A stretch of 64,000 nucleotides of DNA from Clostridiales bacterium (GCA_015058215.1 SVCU01000003.1:105896-169895), one strand, 5' to 3'; counted from the stretch's first letter, positions 36,019 through 45,411 are shown. Numbers and translations are program-made. The notes: a model not told the origin generated them from the sequence alone.

Positions 36019-37782
36019 ATGGCATTTGACGGAATTGTAATGGCAGCCATGGCCGGAGAACTGGCCGATCGCCTTACAGGAGGACGCATCGATAAAATCT
36101 ATCAGCCGGAAGAAGACGAGCTTCTGTTCCACATTCAGCGCGGCCGCGAGAAATACCGCCTGTTTTTCTCGTCCTCGGGAAATAACCCCCGTCTCCATCT
36201 GACAAACGAAAGCTATTCCAACCCCCTGTCTCCCATGCCCTTCTGCATGCTGCTGCGCAAGCATTTCCAGAGCGGCCGCATCGCGGAGATCCGCCAGGTG
36301 GAAAACGAACGCATCCTTGAAATTTACGTGGACACCATCAATGAGCTGGGCTACTCCGTCAACCGGAAGCTGGTGGTGGAAATCATGGGCAAGCACAGCA
36401 ACATCATCGCCGTGGACCTTTCCACCGGCAAGATCCTGGACAGCATCAAGCGGGTCACCCCCGACATGAGCCGCAGCCGCCAGGTGCTGCCCGGCCTGCT
36501 CTATACCCTGCCTCCCGGTCAGGGCAAGGCTCCCCTTTCCTCCGTCACCGAAGCCGCCCTGGAAGAAGCTTTCCCGGACTACGGTTCCGCCGAAGCCCTT
36601 CTTTCCGCCAGGGTGCAGGGCTTCAGCAAAGGCTTTGCCGCAGAGCTGGGAAGCCGCGCGGAAGCGCTGGTACGGAACGCCAGTGATGCCGCCGCCTTTG
36701 AAACTGTCCCCGCTGCTCTGTTCGCCCTGCTGCAGGACCTTTCTCACAAGCTCATCACCCGTAATTTCCAGCCCGTGGTTTACCTGAAGGAAGACGGCAC
36801 TCCCGCCGATTTCCATGCCTTCCCCCTGGAATACCTGGCTTCCCGCTGCAGGGCCCTCACCTTCGGTTCCGTCAGCGAAGCCGCCGAATATTACTTTTCC
36901 CATAAGGCCGCTTCCAACCGCATGAAGCAGAAATCCACCGATCTTCTGCGCACCGCCGAAGCCATCCTCAGCAAATACCAGCTGAAAAAGCAGAAGCTTT
37001 CCGAAGAACTGCTGCAGGCGCAGGATTCCGACAAGTACCGCCTCTACGGCGAGCTTCTCACCGCCTCCCTGCACACCGTCACCCCCGGCGCTCCCAGCGC
37101 CCAGGTGCTGAATTATTATGACAACACCACCATTTCCATTCCTCTGGATCCCCGGTTCAGCCCGTCCAAAAACGCCCAGCGCTATTTCAAGAAATACGCC
37201 AAGGCCCGGACGGCCATCAAGGAAAAGACCCAGCAGCTTCTGGAAACGGACGAAAACATCGAATATCTTGAATCGATCCTGGCCTATGTGGAAAGTGCCG
37301 GGACTCCTGAAGAGATAGAGGAACTCCGTCAAGAGCTGGTGGAGGGCGGCTACCTGCGGAAGCGGAAGGACCATTTCAAGCCTTCCAAATCCAAGCTCCA
37401 ACCCTACGCCTACACCACCAGCGACGGATTCCGCCTTTCCGCCGGCCGCAACAACAAGGAGAACGATCATCTCACCTTCAAAGTGGCCGATAAGAAAGAC
37501 ATCTGGTTCCACACCAAGGACATTCCCGGCTCTCATGTGATCCTGTTCACCGAAGGCCGCCCCGTAACGGAGACCGCCCTCTTCGAAGCCGCAGCCGTGG
37601 CCGCCTGGCACAGCAAGGGGCAGAGTTCCGAAAACGTACCGGTAGACTACGTCTCCGTGCGCCACGTGAAGAAGCCAAACGGCGCCAAACCCGGCATGGT
37701 GATCTTCACCGATAACCGCACCCTGTACGTGAACCCCGCCCTGCCTGCCGGCAGCGCGGGCAAGGATTCCAACGCCAAATAA
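36019..37782 (+). CDS. rqcH: NFACT family ribosome quality control factor RqcH
   Basis: The 587-residue protein (formerly fibronectin-binding protein A) has the NFACT-N domain (MAFDGIVMAAMAGEL; NNPRLHLTN; SNPLSPMPFCMLLRKH, with the D/R region DSIKRVTPDMSR), a helix-hairpin-helix, a coiled-coil around residues 300-460, and the NFACT-R domain (KKDIWFHTKDIPGSHVIL). RqcH adds alanine tails to nascent chains on split 50S subunits. ATG behind AAGGAG. Monocistronic, ending at the terminator near 37805. Confidence 0.93.
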   Translation: MAFDGIVMAAMAGELADRLTGGRIDKIYQPEEDELLFHIQRGREKYRLFFSSSGNNPRLHLTNESYSNPLSPMPFCMLLRKHFQSGRIAEIRQVENERILEIYVDTINELGYSVNRKLVVEIMGKHSNIIAVDLSTGKILDSIKRVTPDMSRSRQVLPGLLYTLPPGQGKAPLSSVTEAALEEAFPDYGSAEALLSARVQGFSKGFAAELGSRAEALVRNASDAAAFETVPAALFALLQDLSHKLITRNFQPVVYLKEDGTPADFHAFPLEYLASRCRALTFGSVSEAAEYYFSHKAASNRMKQKSTDLLRTAEAILSKYQLKKQKLSEELLQAQDSDKYRLYGELLTASLHTVTPGAPSAQVLNYYDNTTISIPLDPRFSPSKNAQRYFKKYAKARTAIKEKTQQLLETDENIEYLESILAYVESAGTPEEIEELRQELVEGGYLRKRKDHFKPSKSKLQPYAYTTSDGFRLSAGRNNKENDHLTFKVADKKDIWFHTKDIPGSHVILFTEGRPVTETALFEAAAVAAWHSKGQSSENVPVDYVSVRHVKKPNGAKPGMVIFTDNRTLYVNPALPAGSAGKDSNAK

Positions 37783-37790
37783 AATAACAA

Positions 37791-37819
37791 AAAGGACCTC
37801 TGATGATCAGAGGTCCTTT
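37791..37819. terminator. Terminator between rqcH and the AP-superfamily gene
   Basis: AAAGGACCTCTGA/TCAGAGGTCCTTT (37791-37803, 37807-37819) with a 3-nt loop and T-run; convergent genes share it. Confidence 0.88.
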
Positions 37820-37865
37820 TCTTTTACAATTAATTTGTTTACACCTGACATTCAGGGGCTTTGGC

Positions 37866-38678
37866 TTACTTGTTGGATGCGGGGATGGTACCGAAGAAAT
37901 GGAAGATGTTCAGGTCTCTTGCGATATCGGTGCCGTGCCAGCCGTAACCTTCGTTGGCCAGATGTACGCCGTGGTCGGTTGCCCAGACGATCAGGGTATT
38001 GTGATCCTTCCAGTGTTCCTTTACGGCTTCTGCCAGACGGACGAAGCTTGCCACATGGTTGCGGTAAGCCTGGATGGAATCGGGATGTTCGGGGCCCTTG
38101 GCGTGCATATTGTCATCGTATTCCTGGTTGTATACGGCCAGGAAATCATACTTGTCTTCTTTGATCAGTTCGATGGCGGAATCCACAACTTCGCCGTCAT
38201 AGGGACGGAAGCAGTAGTCAATGGGGCGATCGATGAAGATCTTGGACATGCTGCAGCCTTCCACAGCGGCCAAACAGGTCTTCTTGCCGGCGCGCAGCAG
38301 AGCGTCGAAGAGGCAGTCGGTCTTGATGATGGGCTTGGAGTAGGACTGGATGCCGTGCACCACGGGCAGAACGCCGGTATACATGGTGCCGAAGCATACG
38401 GGAGTGAAGGAAGGCATTACGGTCTGCATGGGGATGGTGTACTTCATGTACTTCATCATGGGAGCGTAATCTTCCGTGTATTTCTGGATCAGCCACTGTG
38501 CCTGTGCGTCGGGATTGTAGATCAGAACGCGGTCAAACTTGCCGCCCACGTCTGCCTTCAGCGCGTCTACCAGCCATTCGAGAGGGGTATCGGCTTCCTT
38601 GGGAGGTTCGATATCGAAGCACTTTGCAATAGTACCGGCCCAATGGGTCAGGGAAATGGAATTGTAGATTTTATCCAT
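37866..38678 (-). CDS. Alkaline-phosphatase-superfamily (nucleotide pyrophosphatase-like) protein
   Basis: The 270-residue protein has the AP-superfamily core: nucleophile region VMPSFTPVCFGTMYTG (about residues 86-101, Thr) and metal-site WATDHGVH plus WHGTD near the C-terminus. It lacks a signal peptide, so it is probably cytoplasmic. It likely hydrolyses a phosphate mono- or diester or sulfate; the substrate is unknown. GGTGA fits the second ATG (38678) better than the first (38687). Confidence 0.8.
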   Translation of the reverse strand: MDKIYNSISLTHWAGTIAKCFDIEPPKEADTPLEWLVDALKADVGGKFDRVLIYNPDAQAQWLIQKYTEDYAPMMKYMKYTIPMQTVMPSFTPVCFGTMYTGVLPVVHGIQSYSKPIIKTDCLFDALLRAGKKTCLAAVEGCSMSKIFIDRPIDYCFRPYDGEVVDSAIELIKEDKYDFLAVYNQEYDDNMHAKGPEHPDSIQAYRNHVASFVRLAEAVKEHWKDHNTLIVWATDHGVHLANEGYGWHGTDIARDLNIFHFFGTIPASNK

Positions 38679-38706
38679 AACATTCACCTCTGTTGATATT
38701 CATACA

Positions 38707-38726
38707 GTACGGCCTCGCCGCCGTAC
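38707..38726 (-). other. Inverted repeat in the AP-superfamily gene leader
   Basis: GTACGGC/GCCGTAC (38707-38713, 38720-38726) lies between a TATACT-like -10 box (about 38731-38736) and the ribosome site. It could be an operator or mRNA hairpin. The rest of the 189-nt region up to the Fic gene has GC-rich palindromic pieces with no clear function. Confidence 0.4.
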
Positions 38727-38867
38727 GAAGTCAGTATAGCACAATCTTTGCGGATTTACCATAGGAGTTTTGCGGCGGCGCAGAGTTTTTGATGCCGCCG
38801 CGCAGGCGGCCGCGGAGCGGCCGCAGTTAAGGGGCCGGCTTCCCGCTTTGCCGCCGGCCCTTCCCCC

Positions 38868-39689
38868 CTATTCTTCTTCCGTCAGATTCAGGGCTACATC
38901 CATGCAGCGCATCACCGTGGTTTCCAGCACCCGGTACAGGGGGCGAAGTTCGCTCTTTTTCAGGTAGGCCCGCACGCTTTCGTAGTAGGTGCGTTCATCC
39001 AGCGGCCAGGAGATCAGAGGCAGACCGCCGGCCATAAGACAGGCTTCCGCCATCAGCCTTGCCAGGGTTTCATTGTGTTCCCGGAAGGGATAGATCTCTA
39101 ACAGCCGGTGATGGGCTTCCGCCGCCAAGGCAATGGGGTTTCCTGCCAGCAGGCTGTCCTCGGAAAGGGGACTTTCCGGAATGGCCGCCGTCAGTTCGGA
39201 TCCTTCAAAGGCTTCTTTCCGTAGCCAGCCGAAAAACAGGTCCATCTGGGCCGGGATCTCCCGAAAGTAAGGAGGCACATAGTCCAGAGCCGGTACCACA
39301 GGGTTTTCATGACGCAGGAACGTCTTTTCTTCCCAGACCTTCCGCACCTTGGCTTCTCCCTGAATGCCTTCCAGCATGCACCAGAGGCGGCAGAGATCTG
39401 CCATACCGGGCAGCTTTCCTTCCGCGGTAAGGGCGGCAATGTATTCCGCCGCATCCAGAAGCCCGTTCAGGTAGGTATAGTCCCCCAGGCTGGCCGCAGG
39501 CAGCACATCGCCCCGCAGCATGGCCTCCAGCTGCAGACGGCTGAACCGCTTCCCTTCCAGTTCAAAAAAGGAGTGGAGCAGTTCGATCGATCCCCACTTC
39601 TGCAGATTGTCCAAAGCGGGTTCGGGCCAGGGCTTCCGCCGGTCCAATATGATCTTTTTCTTTTTGATCTCCCGGTATTGTTCCATCAT
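38868..39689 (-). CDS. Degenerate Fic-domain protein
   Basis: The 273-residue protein has the overall layout of a class II/III Fic protein (an N-terminal region with FSRLQLEAMLRGDVLP, then helices up to the active site). The segment AAEAHHRLLEI-YPFREHNETLAR corresponds to the Fic core HPFxxGNGRxxR, but the catalytic His is Tyr, both Gly are His/Glu and the central Arg is Thr. Such a protein should not AMPylate in the usual way. Start set by GGAAAGGA near 39689 (39686 is possible). Flanked by terminators, monocistronic. Confidence 0.72.
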   Translation of the reverse strand: MMEQYREIKKKKIILDRRKPWPEPALDNLQKWGSIELLHSFFELEGKRFSRLQLEAMLRGDVLPAASLGDYTYLNGLLDAAEYIAALTAEGKLPGMADLCRLWCMLEGIQGEAKVRKVWEEKTFLRHENPVVPALDYVPPYFREIPAQMDLFFGWLRKEAFEGSELTAAIPESPLSEDSLLAGNPIALAAEAHHRLLEIYPFREHNETLARLMAEACLMAGGLPLISWPLDERTYYESVRAYLKKSELRPLYRVLETTVMRCMDVALNLTEEE

Positions 39690-39776
39690 GGTTCCTTTCC
39701 GCAGCGTACAGGCCTGCAGGTCCTGCAGCCTGCCCAATGCGATGGTTCGTTATCCAAAGAGTACCACAAAATTGAA

Positions 39777-39809
39777 AAAAAGCAAAGCCCCGCACGGACT
39801 TTGCTTTTT
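39777..39809. terminator. Terminator at the end of the fab operon
   Basis: AAAAAGCAAAG/CTTTGCTTTTT (39777-39787, 39799-39809), an 11-bp stem with an 11-nt loop, 15 nt past the TetR stop. Confidence 0.8.
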
Positions 39810-39823
39810 CCTCTGCTCAGATT

Positions 39824-40402
39824 TTAAAGCAAATCGAATTCCCGGTCGATGTTGAACCGGACGTAATCCAGATTTGTTTCGTTGTATTCCAGCTCGCCGT
39901 TGTCCATCATGAGGGCGGCCCCGTAGATCAGCGCCCTCACCACATACAGTTTCCGCGCCTTCACGTCGGCGGGCATCCCCACCTCGTCGCAATACTTCTC
40001 CACCAGGCTGCGGGAGGTGAAGCTGAGCTGCCCCCGCATGTTGTGGGATACCGTATCCAGGCTGTCATCCTTCAGCATGAGGATGGATCGGAAATGGGGG
40101 TTCTCCACCAGAAATTTCACGTAGTTGACGCTGATCTCCACCAGCTGCTGCCGGGTATTCCCCTGGCAGTTTGCCACGATTTCTTTCTGGGCATCGAACC
40201 AGGTCTGGTTGACATACTCCACGATGGCGGTGATGAAGCCGTTCTTGTTGCCGAAATGCTTATAGGGTGCACCGCAGGATACACCGCAGTCATCTGCCAC
40301 CCGTCGGATGGAAAACCCCGCGATCCCGTAGCGGTTCAGTTCTTCGATGCCTTTCTGGATCAATAAATTGCGTTTGCTGTTTTTTCTCGGCTGCCCGGCC
40401 AT
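39824..40402 (-). CDS. TetR-family transcriptional regulator at the end of the fab operon
   Basis: The 192-residue protein has a TetR helix-turn-helix (IAGFSIRRVADDCGVSCGAPYKHFGNKNGFI, about residues 27-57, given here as one region) and a divergent ligand domain. It is 41 nt downstream of the acyl-CoA synthetase gene with no terminator between, so it is probably co-transcribed with FAS II. A lipid ligand such as an acyl-CoA and a role at the palindrome 46642-46664 are inferred from position. Confidence 0.87.
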   Translation of the reverse strand: MAGQPRKNSKRNLLIQKGIEELNRYGIAGFSIRRVADDCGVSCGAPYKHFGNKNGFITAIVEYVNQTWFDAQKEIVANCQGNTRQQLVEISVNYVKFLVENPHFRSILMLKDDSLDTVSHNMRGQLSFTSRSLVEKYCDEVGMPADVKARKLYVVRALIYGAALMMDNGELEYNETNLDYVRFNIDREFDLL

Positions 40403-40443
40403 AACTGTTTCTCCGTTTCCTGTTTGATCAGGCAGCCAAACCG

Positions 40444-42075
40444 CTACTGTCGCTGCTCCACCTTGCGGATCTTTCCGCTGATGGTCTTAGGCATCTCGCT
40501 GACAAATTCCAGAAGGCGGATCCACTTGTAATCTGCCAGCTTGCTGTTGCAGAAGTCTCGGATCTCCTTCTCCAGTTTGCGGGATGCCTCGTACCCGGGA
40601 GCCGGTACGACAAAGGCTTTGATCGCCTGTCCGCGAAGTTCGTCGGGCACGCCCACTACGCTGCATTCCAGCACAGCCGGGTGCTCCATCAGAACGTTTT
40701 CGATTTCGAACGGCCCCACGCGGAAGCCGCCGGTTTTAATGATGTCATCGAACCGTCCATGGAACCAGTAATAGCCCTTCTCATCCTTCCAGGCGGCATC
40801 TCCGGTGTGGTAGACGCCTCCCCTCCAGGCGTGTTCGTAGAACTCGTCGCCGTTGAGGTAGGAAGTGAACAGGCCAAGCTGGCGGCTGCCGTCCCGGGGA
40901 GGAAGCAGCACCACTTCACCGATCTCGCCTTCGGCTGCAGGGGTTCCGTCTCTCCGCTGCAGTTCGATGCGGTAGAGAGGCGAGGGTTTCCCCATGGAGC
41001 CGGATACAGGCCGGTCCCCCTTGAAATTGGCCAGCAGCAGAGTGGTTTCCGTCTGGCCGTACCCTTCCATCAGGGGAAGGCCGGTCAGTTCCATAAATCT
41101 CTCTGCCACCGCCGGGTTCAGAAGCTCACCGGCTGTGGAAGCGTGGCGCAGCGTGGGCATGGGGATCACGCCCTTCCGCACCAGATAACGGTAAACCGTG
41201 GGCGGTGCACAGAAGGATGTGACACCGTAGCGGTTGATGACAGTCATTAATTGTTTGGGGTCGAAGTTGTCAAAATCGAAGACCATAACGGCGCTTTCCG
41301 TCAACCACTGGCCGTAGAGCTTCCCCCAGGAAGCCTTGGCCCAGCCGGTCTCCGCCACGGTGAAGTGGAGGCCGCCGTCTTCCGCCTGCTGCCAGTATTT
41401 GGCGGTCACTACATGAGCCAGCGGATAGGAATGGTCGTGGGTCACAGCCTTGGGGTACCCGGTGGTACCGCTGGTGAAATACATCACCAGCGGGTCCGTT
41501 GCCAGAGTTTCCCGGCGTTCCAGCTGCGAAGATGCCGTTTCCATTTCCGCGGTCAGATTGCGGAAGCCGGGAACGTCCTTCTGGACGGTCCAAAGCAGGC
41601 AGTCAAGACCTACCTTTTTGATGGAATTCAGCATCTTCTGCGGAAACTGGTCCATACCGGTACAGACCACGGCTTTCACTTTGGCCGTTGCCAGACGGTA
41701 GCAGATATCGTCTTCGGTCAGCATATGGGTCACGGGGATCAGCACCGCGCCCAGCTTATGGAGAGCGACGGCGGTGAGCCAGTATTCGTAATGGCGTTTC
41801 AGCGCCACCATTACCCGGTCACCTTTACCGATGCCCGCACTGCTGAACACATTGGCGACCCGATTGCTGCAGTCACGGATCTCTCCGAAGGAAAAAATCC
41901 GTTCTTCGTTTTCGGTATTGCACCAGACCAGAGCTTTTTTATCGGGGGTCGCTGCGGCGATCCGATCCACCACATCGTAGCCGAAATTGAAGTTTTCGGG
42001 GTAGTGGAACCGAATTTCCTGCAGACCGCCCTGCGCGTTCAGGGTCTCGGTGCAGTAATTCTGATATACGCTCAT
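40444..42075 (-). CDS. Acyl-CoA synthetase (ACSM/medium-chain-like)
   Basis: The 543-residue ANL-family enzyme has YFTSGTTGYPKAVTH (about residues 194-208), GYGQTETT, YHTGDAAWKDEKGYYWFHGRFDD and the hinge/catalytic Lys KTISGKIRK near the C-terminus. The DDIIKTGGFRVGP-type segment and the ETGWAKASWG motif resemble acetyl-/medium-chain acyl-CoA synthetases. The ATG (42075) follows the fabZ stop by 1 nt. Placed inside the FAS II operon, it could activate exogenous fatty acids for phospholipid use. Confidence 0.9.
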   Translation of the reverse strand: MSVYQNYCTETLNAQGGLQEIRFHYPENFNFGYDVVDRIAAATPDKKALVWCNTENEERIFSFGEIRDCSNRVANVFSSAGIGKGDRVMVALKRHYEYWLTAVALHKLGAVLIPVTHMLTEDDICYRLATAKVKAVVCTGMDQFPQKMLNSIKKVGLDCLLWTVQKDVPGFRNLTAEMETASSQLERRETLATDPLVMYFTSGTTGYPKAVTHDHSYPLAHVVTAKYWQQAEDGGLHFTVAETGWAKASWGKLYGQWLTESAVMVFDFDNFDPKQLMTVINRYGVTSFCAPPTVYRYLVRKGVIPMPTLRHASTAGELLNPAVAERFMELTGLPLMEGYGQTETTLLLANFKGDRPVSGSMGKPSPLYRIELQRRDGTPAAEGEIGEVVLLPPRDGSRQLGLFTSYLNGDEFYEHAWRGGVYHTGDAAWKDEKGYYWFHGRFDDIIKTGGFRVGPFEIENVLMEHPAVLECSVVGVPDELRGQAIKAFVVPAPGYEASRKLEKEIRDFCNSKLADYKWIRLLEFVSEMPKTISGKIRKVEQRQ

Positions 42076-42076
42076 A

Positions 42077-42496
42077 CTATTTTTGCGGCACGATGGCGAA
42101 GGAGAACTCTGCCTGCAGGCAGACCCTGTCGCCGACGGTGCCGGTCCCTTCTGCAAAATAAAACGGAGGCATGGCCCGCTTGATGCGGCACCGGGTCTCA
42201 AAGAGATCGCCGGGGCGTACGGGAGACTTGAACTTCACGTTGTTCAGGCCGGTGTACATGGGCAGAGTGCCGTCCTGCAGCGCATCCTGCAGCAGGATGC
42301 AGGCGGACTGGGCCATGATCTCGCAGAGGATCACGCCGGGAGTGACCGGTGCATCGGGGAAATGGCCCTTCAGGAACCACTCATCCCCTTTCACTAGGTA
42401 CTTTCCGCAGGCGAATTCCCCTTCCCGGTTCACCTCATCCAAAAGGAGCATGGGATCCCGATGAGGAAGGATCTTCTTGATTTCTTCCCGGTTCAC
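42077..42496 (-). CDS. fabZ: 3-hydroxyacyl-ACP dehydratase FabZ
   Basis: A 139-residue hotdog enzyme dehydrating 3-hydroxyacyl-ACP to trans-2-enoyl-ACP. The motif ILPHRDPMLLLDEV starts the protein and the catalytic His/Glu pair sits in GHFPDAPVTPGVILCEIMAQ (about residues 43-62). The ATG lies 2 nt past the fabF stop in the chain acpP-fabK-fabD-fabG-fabF-fabZ. Confidence 0.95.
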   Translation of the reverse strand: MNREEIKKILPHRDPMLLLDEVNREGEFACGKYLVKGDEWFLKGHFPDAPVTPGVILCEIMAQSACILLQDALQDGTLPMYTGLNNVKFKSPVRPGDLFETRCRIKRAMPPFYFAEGTGTVGDRVCLQAEFSFAIVPQK

Positions 42497-42498
42497 GG

Positions 42499-43746
42499 CT
42501 ACAGCACGACCTTTCGGAAGGCCAGGCAGGCATTGTGGCCGCCGAAGCCCAGGGAATTGGACAGAGCCAGGGTGATATCTGCTTTTACGGGCGTATTGGG
42601 CACGTAGTTCAGATCACAGGCGGGGTCCGGCTCCTTCAGGTTAAGGGTGGGAGGAATGATGCCTTCCTGCAGAGCTTTCAGGCAGGCCACCGCTTCGATG
42701 GCGCCTGCGGCGCCCAGCATATGACCCACCATGGACTTAGTAGAGCTGATATAGGCTTCCCGGGCTTTTTCTTCGCCCAGGGCCTTCTTGATGGCGATGG
42801 TTTCGGCAGCGTCATTCAGAGGAGTGCCGGTGCCGTGAGCATTGATATAAACCACGTCCTCTGCGATGTAGCCCGCTTCTTCCATGGCCTGCTTCATTGC
42901 CCGTGCGCCGCCGTCCGCATCGGGACGGGGTGCGGTGATGTGGTACGCATCGCAGGTGGAGCCGTAACCTACCACTTCGCCGTAGATCTTGGCGCCTCTT
43001 GCCACTGCGTGTTCGTATTCTTCCAGAACCAGAGCGGCTGCCCCTTCACCGATGACGAAGCCGCCTCTGCGCTTGTCAAAGGGCAGAGACGCCGCATCGG
43101 GGTCCTCTGCGGTGGACAGGGCCTGCATATTCACAAAGCCCGCCACGCCGGTGGGGTCGATGGCCGCTTCCCCGCCGCCGGTGATGGCTGCATCGGCGTA
43201 GCCGTGACGGATGGCCCGCAGGGCTTCCCCGATGGCATTGGAGCCGGAAGCGCAGGCGGTCACAGCGGGGATAGCTGCATTCTGGCAGTTGAAGCGGATG
43301 GCGATGGTGCCGGCCGCCATGTTGGGGATCATCATGGGAACAAAGTAGGGAGAGACCCTTCTGGGGCCCTTCTCCACCAGCTTGGTGTGTTCTTCACTGA
43401 AGGTCTTGATGCCGCCGATGCCGCTGCCGAAATAAACGGCCATGCGTTCCGGTGCGATGGTCCCTTCAATACCGCTGTCCTCCATGGCCTGGCAGGCGGC
43501 TGCAAGGCCCAGCTGGGCGTTGCGGTCGCTGCGGACCATTTCGGATTTATCCATGTAATCTCTGGGGTTAAAATTCTTTACTTCGGCCGCCAGCTTCGCC
43601 CGATACTCGGAAGTATCGAACTGGGTGATGGGGCCGATGCCGCAGACACCTGCCAGGAAATTGTTCCAGGTTTCGTCCACGGAGTGTCCGATGGGGGTGA
43701 TGGCACCGAGACCGGTGACCACCACGCGACGAATCGTACTATTCAT
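42499..43746 (-). CDS. fabF: 3-oxoacyl-ACP synthase II FabF
   Basis: The 415-residue condensing enzyme elongates acyl-ACP with malonyl-ACP. The Cys-His-His triad is in TACASGSNAIGEAL (Cys about 165), NAHGTGTPLND (His about 305) and MVGHMLGAAGAIE (His about 342). The C-terminal SNSLGFGGHN loop is typical of KAS II. It lies 19 nt from fabG. Confidence 0.97.
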   Translation of the reverse strand: MNSTIRRVVVTGLGAITPIGHSVDETWNNFLAGVCGIGPITQFDTSEYRAKLAAEVKNFNPRDYMDKSEMVRSDRNAQLGLAAACQAMEDSGIEGTIAPERMAVYFGSGIGGIKTFSEEHTKLVEKGPRRVSPYFVPMMIPNMAAGTIAIRFNCQNAAIPAVTACASGSNAIGEALRAIRHGYADAAITGGGEAAIDPTGVAGFVNMQALSTAEDPDAASLPFDKRRGGFVIGEGAAALVLEEYEHAVARGAKIYGEVVGYGSTCDAYHITAPRPDADGGARAMKQAMEEAGYIAEDVVYINAHGTGTPLNDAAETIAIKKALGEEKAREAYISSTKSMVGHMLGAAGAIEAVACLKALQEGIIPPTLNLKEPDPACDLNYVPNTPVKADITLALSNSLGFGGHNACLAFRKVVL

Positions 43747-43765
43747 AGTGCCTTTTCCTCTTTCT

Positions 43766-44497
43766 TTACATTGCGATGCCGCCGTCTACCCGGATCACCT
43801 CACCGGTGATGTAGGCGGAAGCTGCCAGAAAGGCCACAGCCTCGGCAACTTCCTCCGCCTGCCCCATGCGTCCTAAGGGGATGGCGGAAAGCAGCTTGTT
43901 GTCCGCTGCGGAAAGCTCACCGGTCATATCGGTCCGGATAAAACCGGGTGCCACCGCATTGCAGGTGATGCCCCTGGGGGCCAGCTCCTTGGCCACGGAT
44001 TTGGTCATGCCAATGAGCCCCGCTTTGGAAGCGGAGTAATTCACCTGTCCGGGATTCCCTATCATCCCGGACACGGAACTGATGTTGATGATTCTGCCGA
44101 ACCGGTTCCGCAGAAAGATGCCGCTGCAATGGCGGATCATGTTGAATGCGCCCTTCAGGTTTACATCCAGCACGCCATCGAAATCCTCTTCTTTCATGCT
44201 GAGTACCAGTCCGTCGCGGGTAATGCCCGCATTGTTCACTAAAATGTGAATGGTGCCGAACTCTTCCTTGACCTTTGCAACGGTTCCCTTTACCGCTTCA
44301 AAGTCTGCCACATCGCAGCGATAGGCTGCGGCGCGAACGCCGAGTGTCCGACAGCGTTCGCAGACCGCTTCTGCCTTTTCTTCATTACCGGAATAGATCA
44401 CGGCCACCTCTGCACCCAGGGATGCCAGCTTCTCCGCAACTGCGGCGCCGATGCCCCGGGAGCCGCCCGTAACCAGGGCGACCTTACCCTTTAGCAA
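43766..44497 (-). CDS. fabG: 3-oxoacyl-ACP reductase FabG
   Basis: A 243-residue short-chain dehydrogenase with the NADPH motif TGGSRGIGAAVA (about residues 10-21), NNAG (about 87-90) and the Ser-Tyr-Lys triad (INISSVSGMIG, VNYSASKAG). It overlaps the fabD stop by 7 nt. Reduces 3-oxoacyl-ACP in each elongation cycle. Confidence 0.96.
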   Translation of the reverse strand: MLKGKVALVTGGSRGIGAAVAEKLASLGAEVAVIYSGNEEKAEAVCERCRTLGVRAAAYRCDVADFEAVKGTVAKVKEEFGTIHILVNNAGITRDGLVLSMKEEDFDGVLDVNLKGAFNMIRHCSGIFLRNRFGRIINISSVSGMIGNPGQVNYSASKAGLIGMTKSVAKELAPRGITCNAVAPGFIRTDMTGELSAADNKLLSAIPLGRMGQAEEVAEAVAFLAASAYITGEVIRVDGGIAM

Positions 44498-45411
44498 GCA
44501 GCAAGCTCCTTGCAGACTTTTTCAAAGTCTTCTTTGTTGGAAACGGGGTAGGTCTTCACAGAGGGATCGGTCTCATTGATGAGGCCGCAAAGAACGTTTC
44601 CGGGACCGATCTCTACAAAGGTGTCGACGCCCTGAGCGATCATGTCTCTGACGATCATTTCCCAGCGAACGGGGGAAGCGATCTGTTCTGCCAGAAGTTC
44701 CTGACGGTTTTCGCCGTAGAAGGTGGCAGTCTTGTTGGAATAGAGAGGAATTGCGGGGTCAGCAAAGTTGTACTTTGCGGTTTCTGCCCGGAATTTCTCG
44801 GAGGCGCTGGCCATGTAGGGAGAGTGGAAGGCTGCCTTCACCTTCAGGGTGATGGGCAGACCGCCTGCTTCCTTGACAGCGGCAGACAGGTCTGCCAGCT
44901 TGTCGGCTGCGCCGGCCACTACGATCTGAGTGGGATGGTTGTAATTGACGGGATAGACGTTGGGGATGCCCTTGCACAGTTCTTCCACCTGTTCGGGGGA
45001 GAGCTTCAGGACGGCCACCATACCGGTTTCATCGGAGGCTTCTGCAGCTTCCTGCATCAGTTCCGCTCTGCGGCAGACCAGATTGAAACCGGCTTCGAAA
45101 TCCAGCATCTTTGCATAAGTAAGGGCTACCACTTCGCCCAGGGAGAAACCGGCGGCAACGTCTGCCTGGATGCCCTTTTCTTCCAGTGCGGCTGCAGTTG
45201 CTGCTTCCACAGCGAACATGCAGGGCTGGGTGTTGATGGTTTCCTTCAGTTCGGCTTCGGTGCCGCTGAAGCACTGCTTGGAGGTGCCGGGACGGAGGGC
45301 GTCTGCGGCTTCAAAAACCTTCTTGGCAGCTGCGGAAACTTCTGCGATGTCAGCCCCCATACCGGAGTACTGTGCGCCCTGACCTGCAAATACGAATGCT
45401 ACTTTACCCAT
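44491..45411 (-). CDS. fabD: Malonyl-CoA:ACP transacylase FabD
   Basis: A 306-residue transferase. FAGQGAQYSGMG starts the protein; the nucleophile Ser is in AAGFSLGEVVAL (about residues 88-99; most homologues have GHSLGE, here Phe replaces His); the catalytic His is in KVKAAFHSPYM (about 197). The start at 45411 follows a GGAG site; a longer frame to 45522 is in the fabK gene. Overlaps fabK by 13 nt. Confidence 0.95.
   Translation of the reverse strand: MGKVAFVFAGQGAQYSGMGADIAEVSAAAKKVFEAADALRPGTSKQCFSGTEAELKETINTQPCMFAVEAATAAALEEKGIQADVAAGFSLGEVVALTYAKMLDFEAGFNLVCRRAELMQEAAEASDETGMVAVLKLSPEQVEELCKGIPNVYPVNYNHPTQIVVAGAADKLADLSAAVKEAGGLPITLKVKAAFHSPYMASASEKFRAETAKYNFADPAIPLYSNKTATFYGENRQELLAEQIASPVRWEMIVRDMIAQGVDTFVEIGPGNVLCGLINETDPSVKTYPVSNKEDFEKVCKELAAC

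Noticed and set aside
32559..36029. 1156-residue plus-strand frame opposite the glycan cluster
   Set aside because: Shadow of GT2-GtrA, PIG-L and yicC, which all have clear motifs and start signals.
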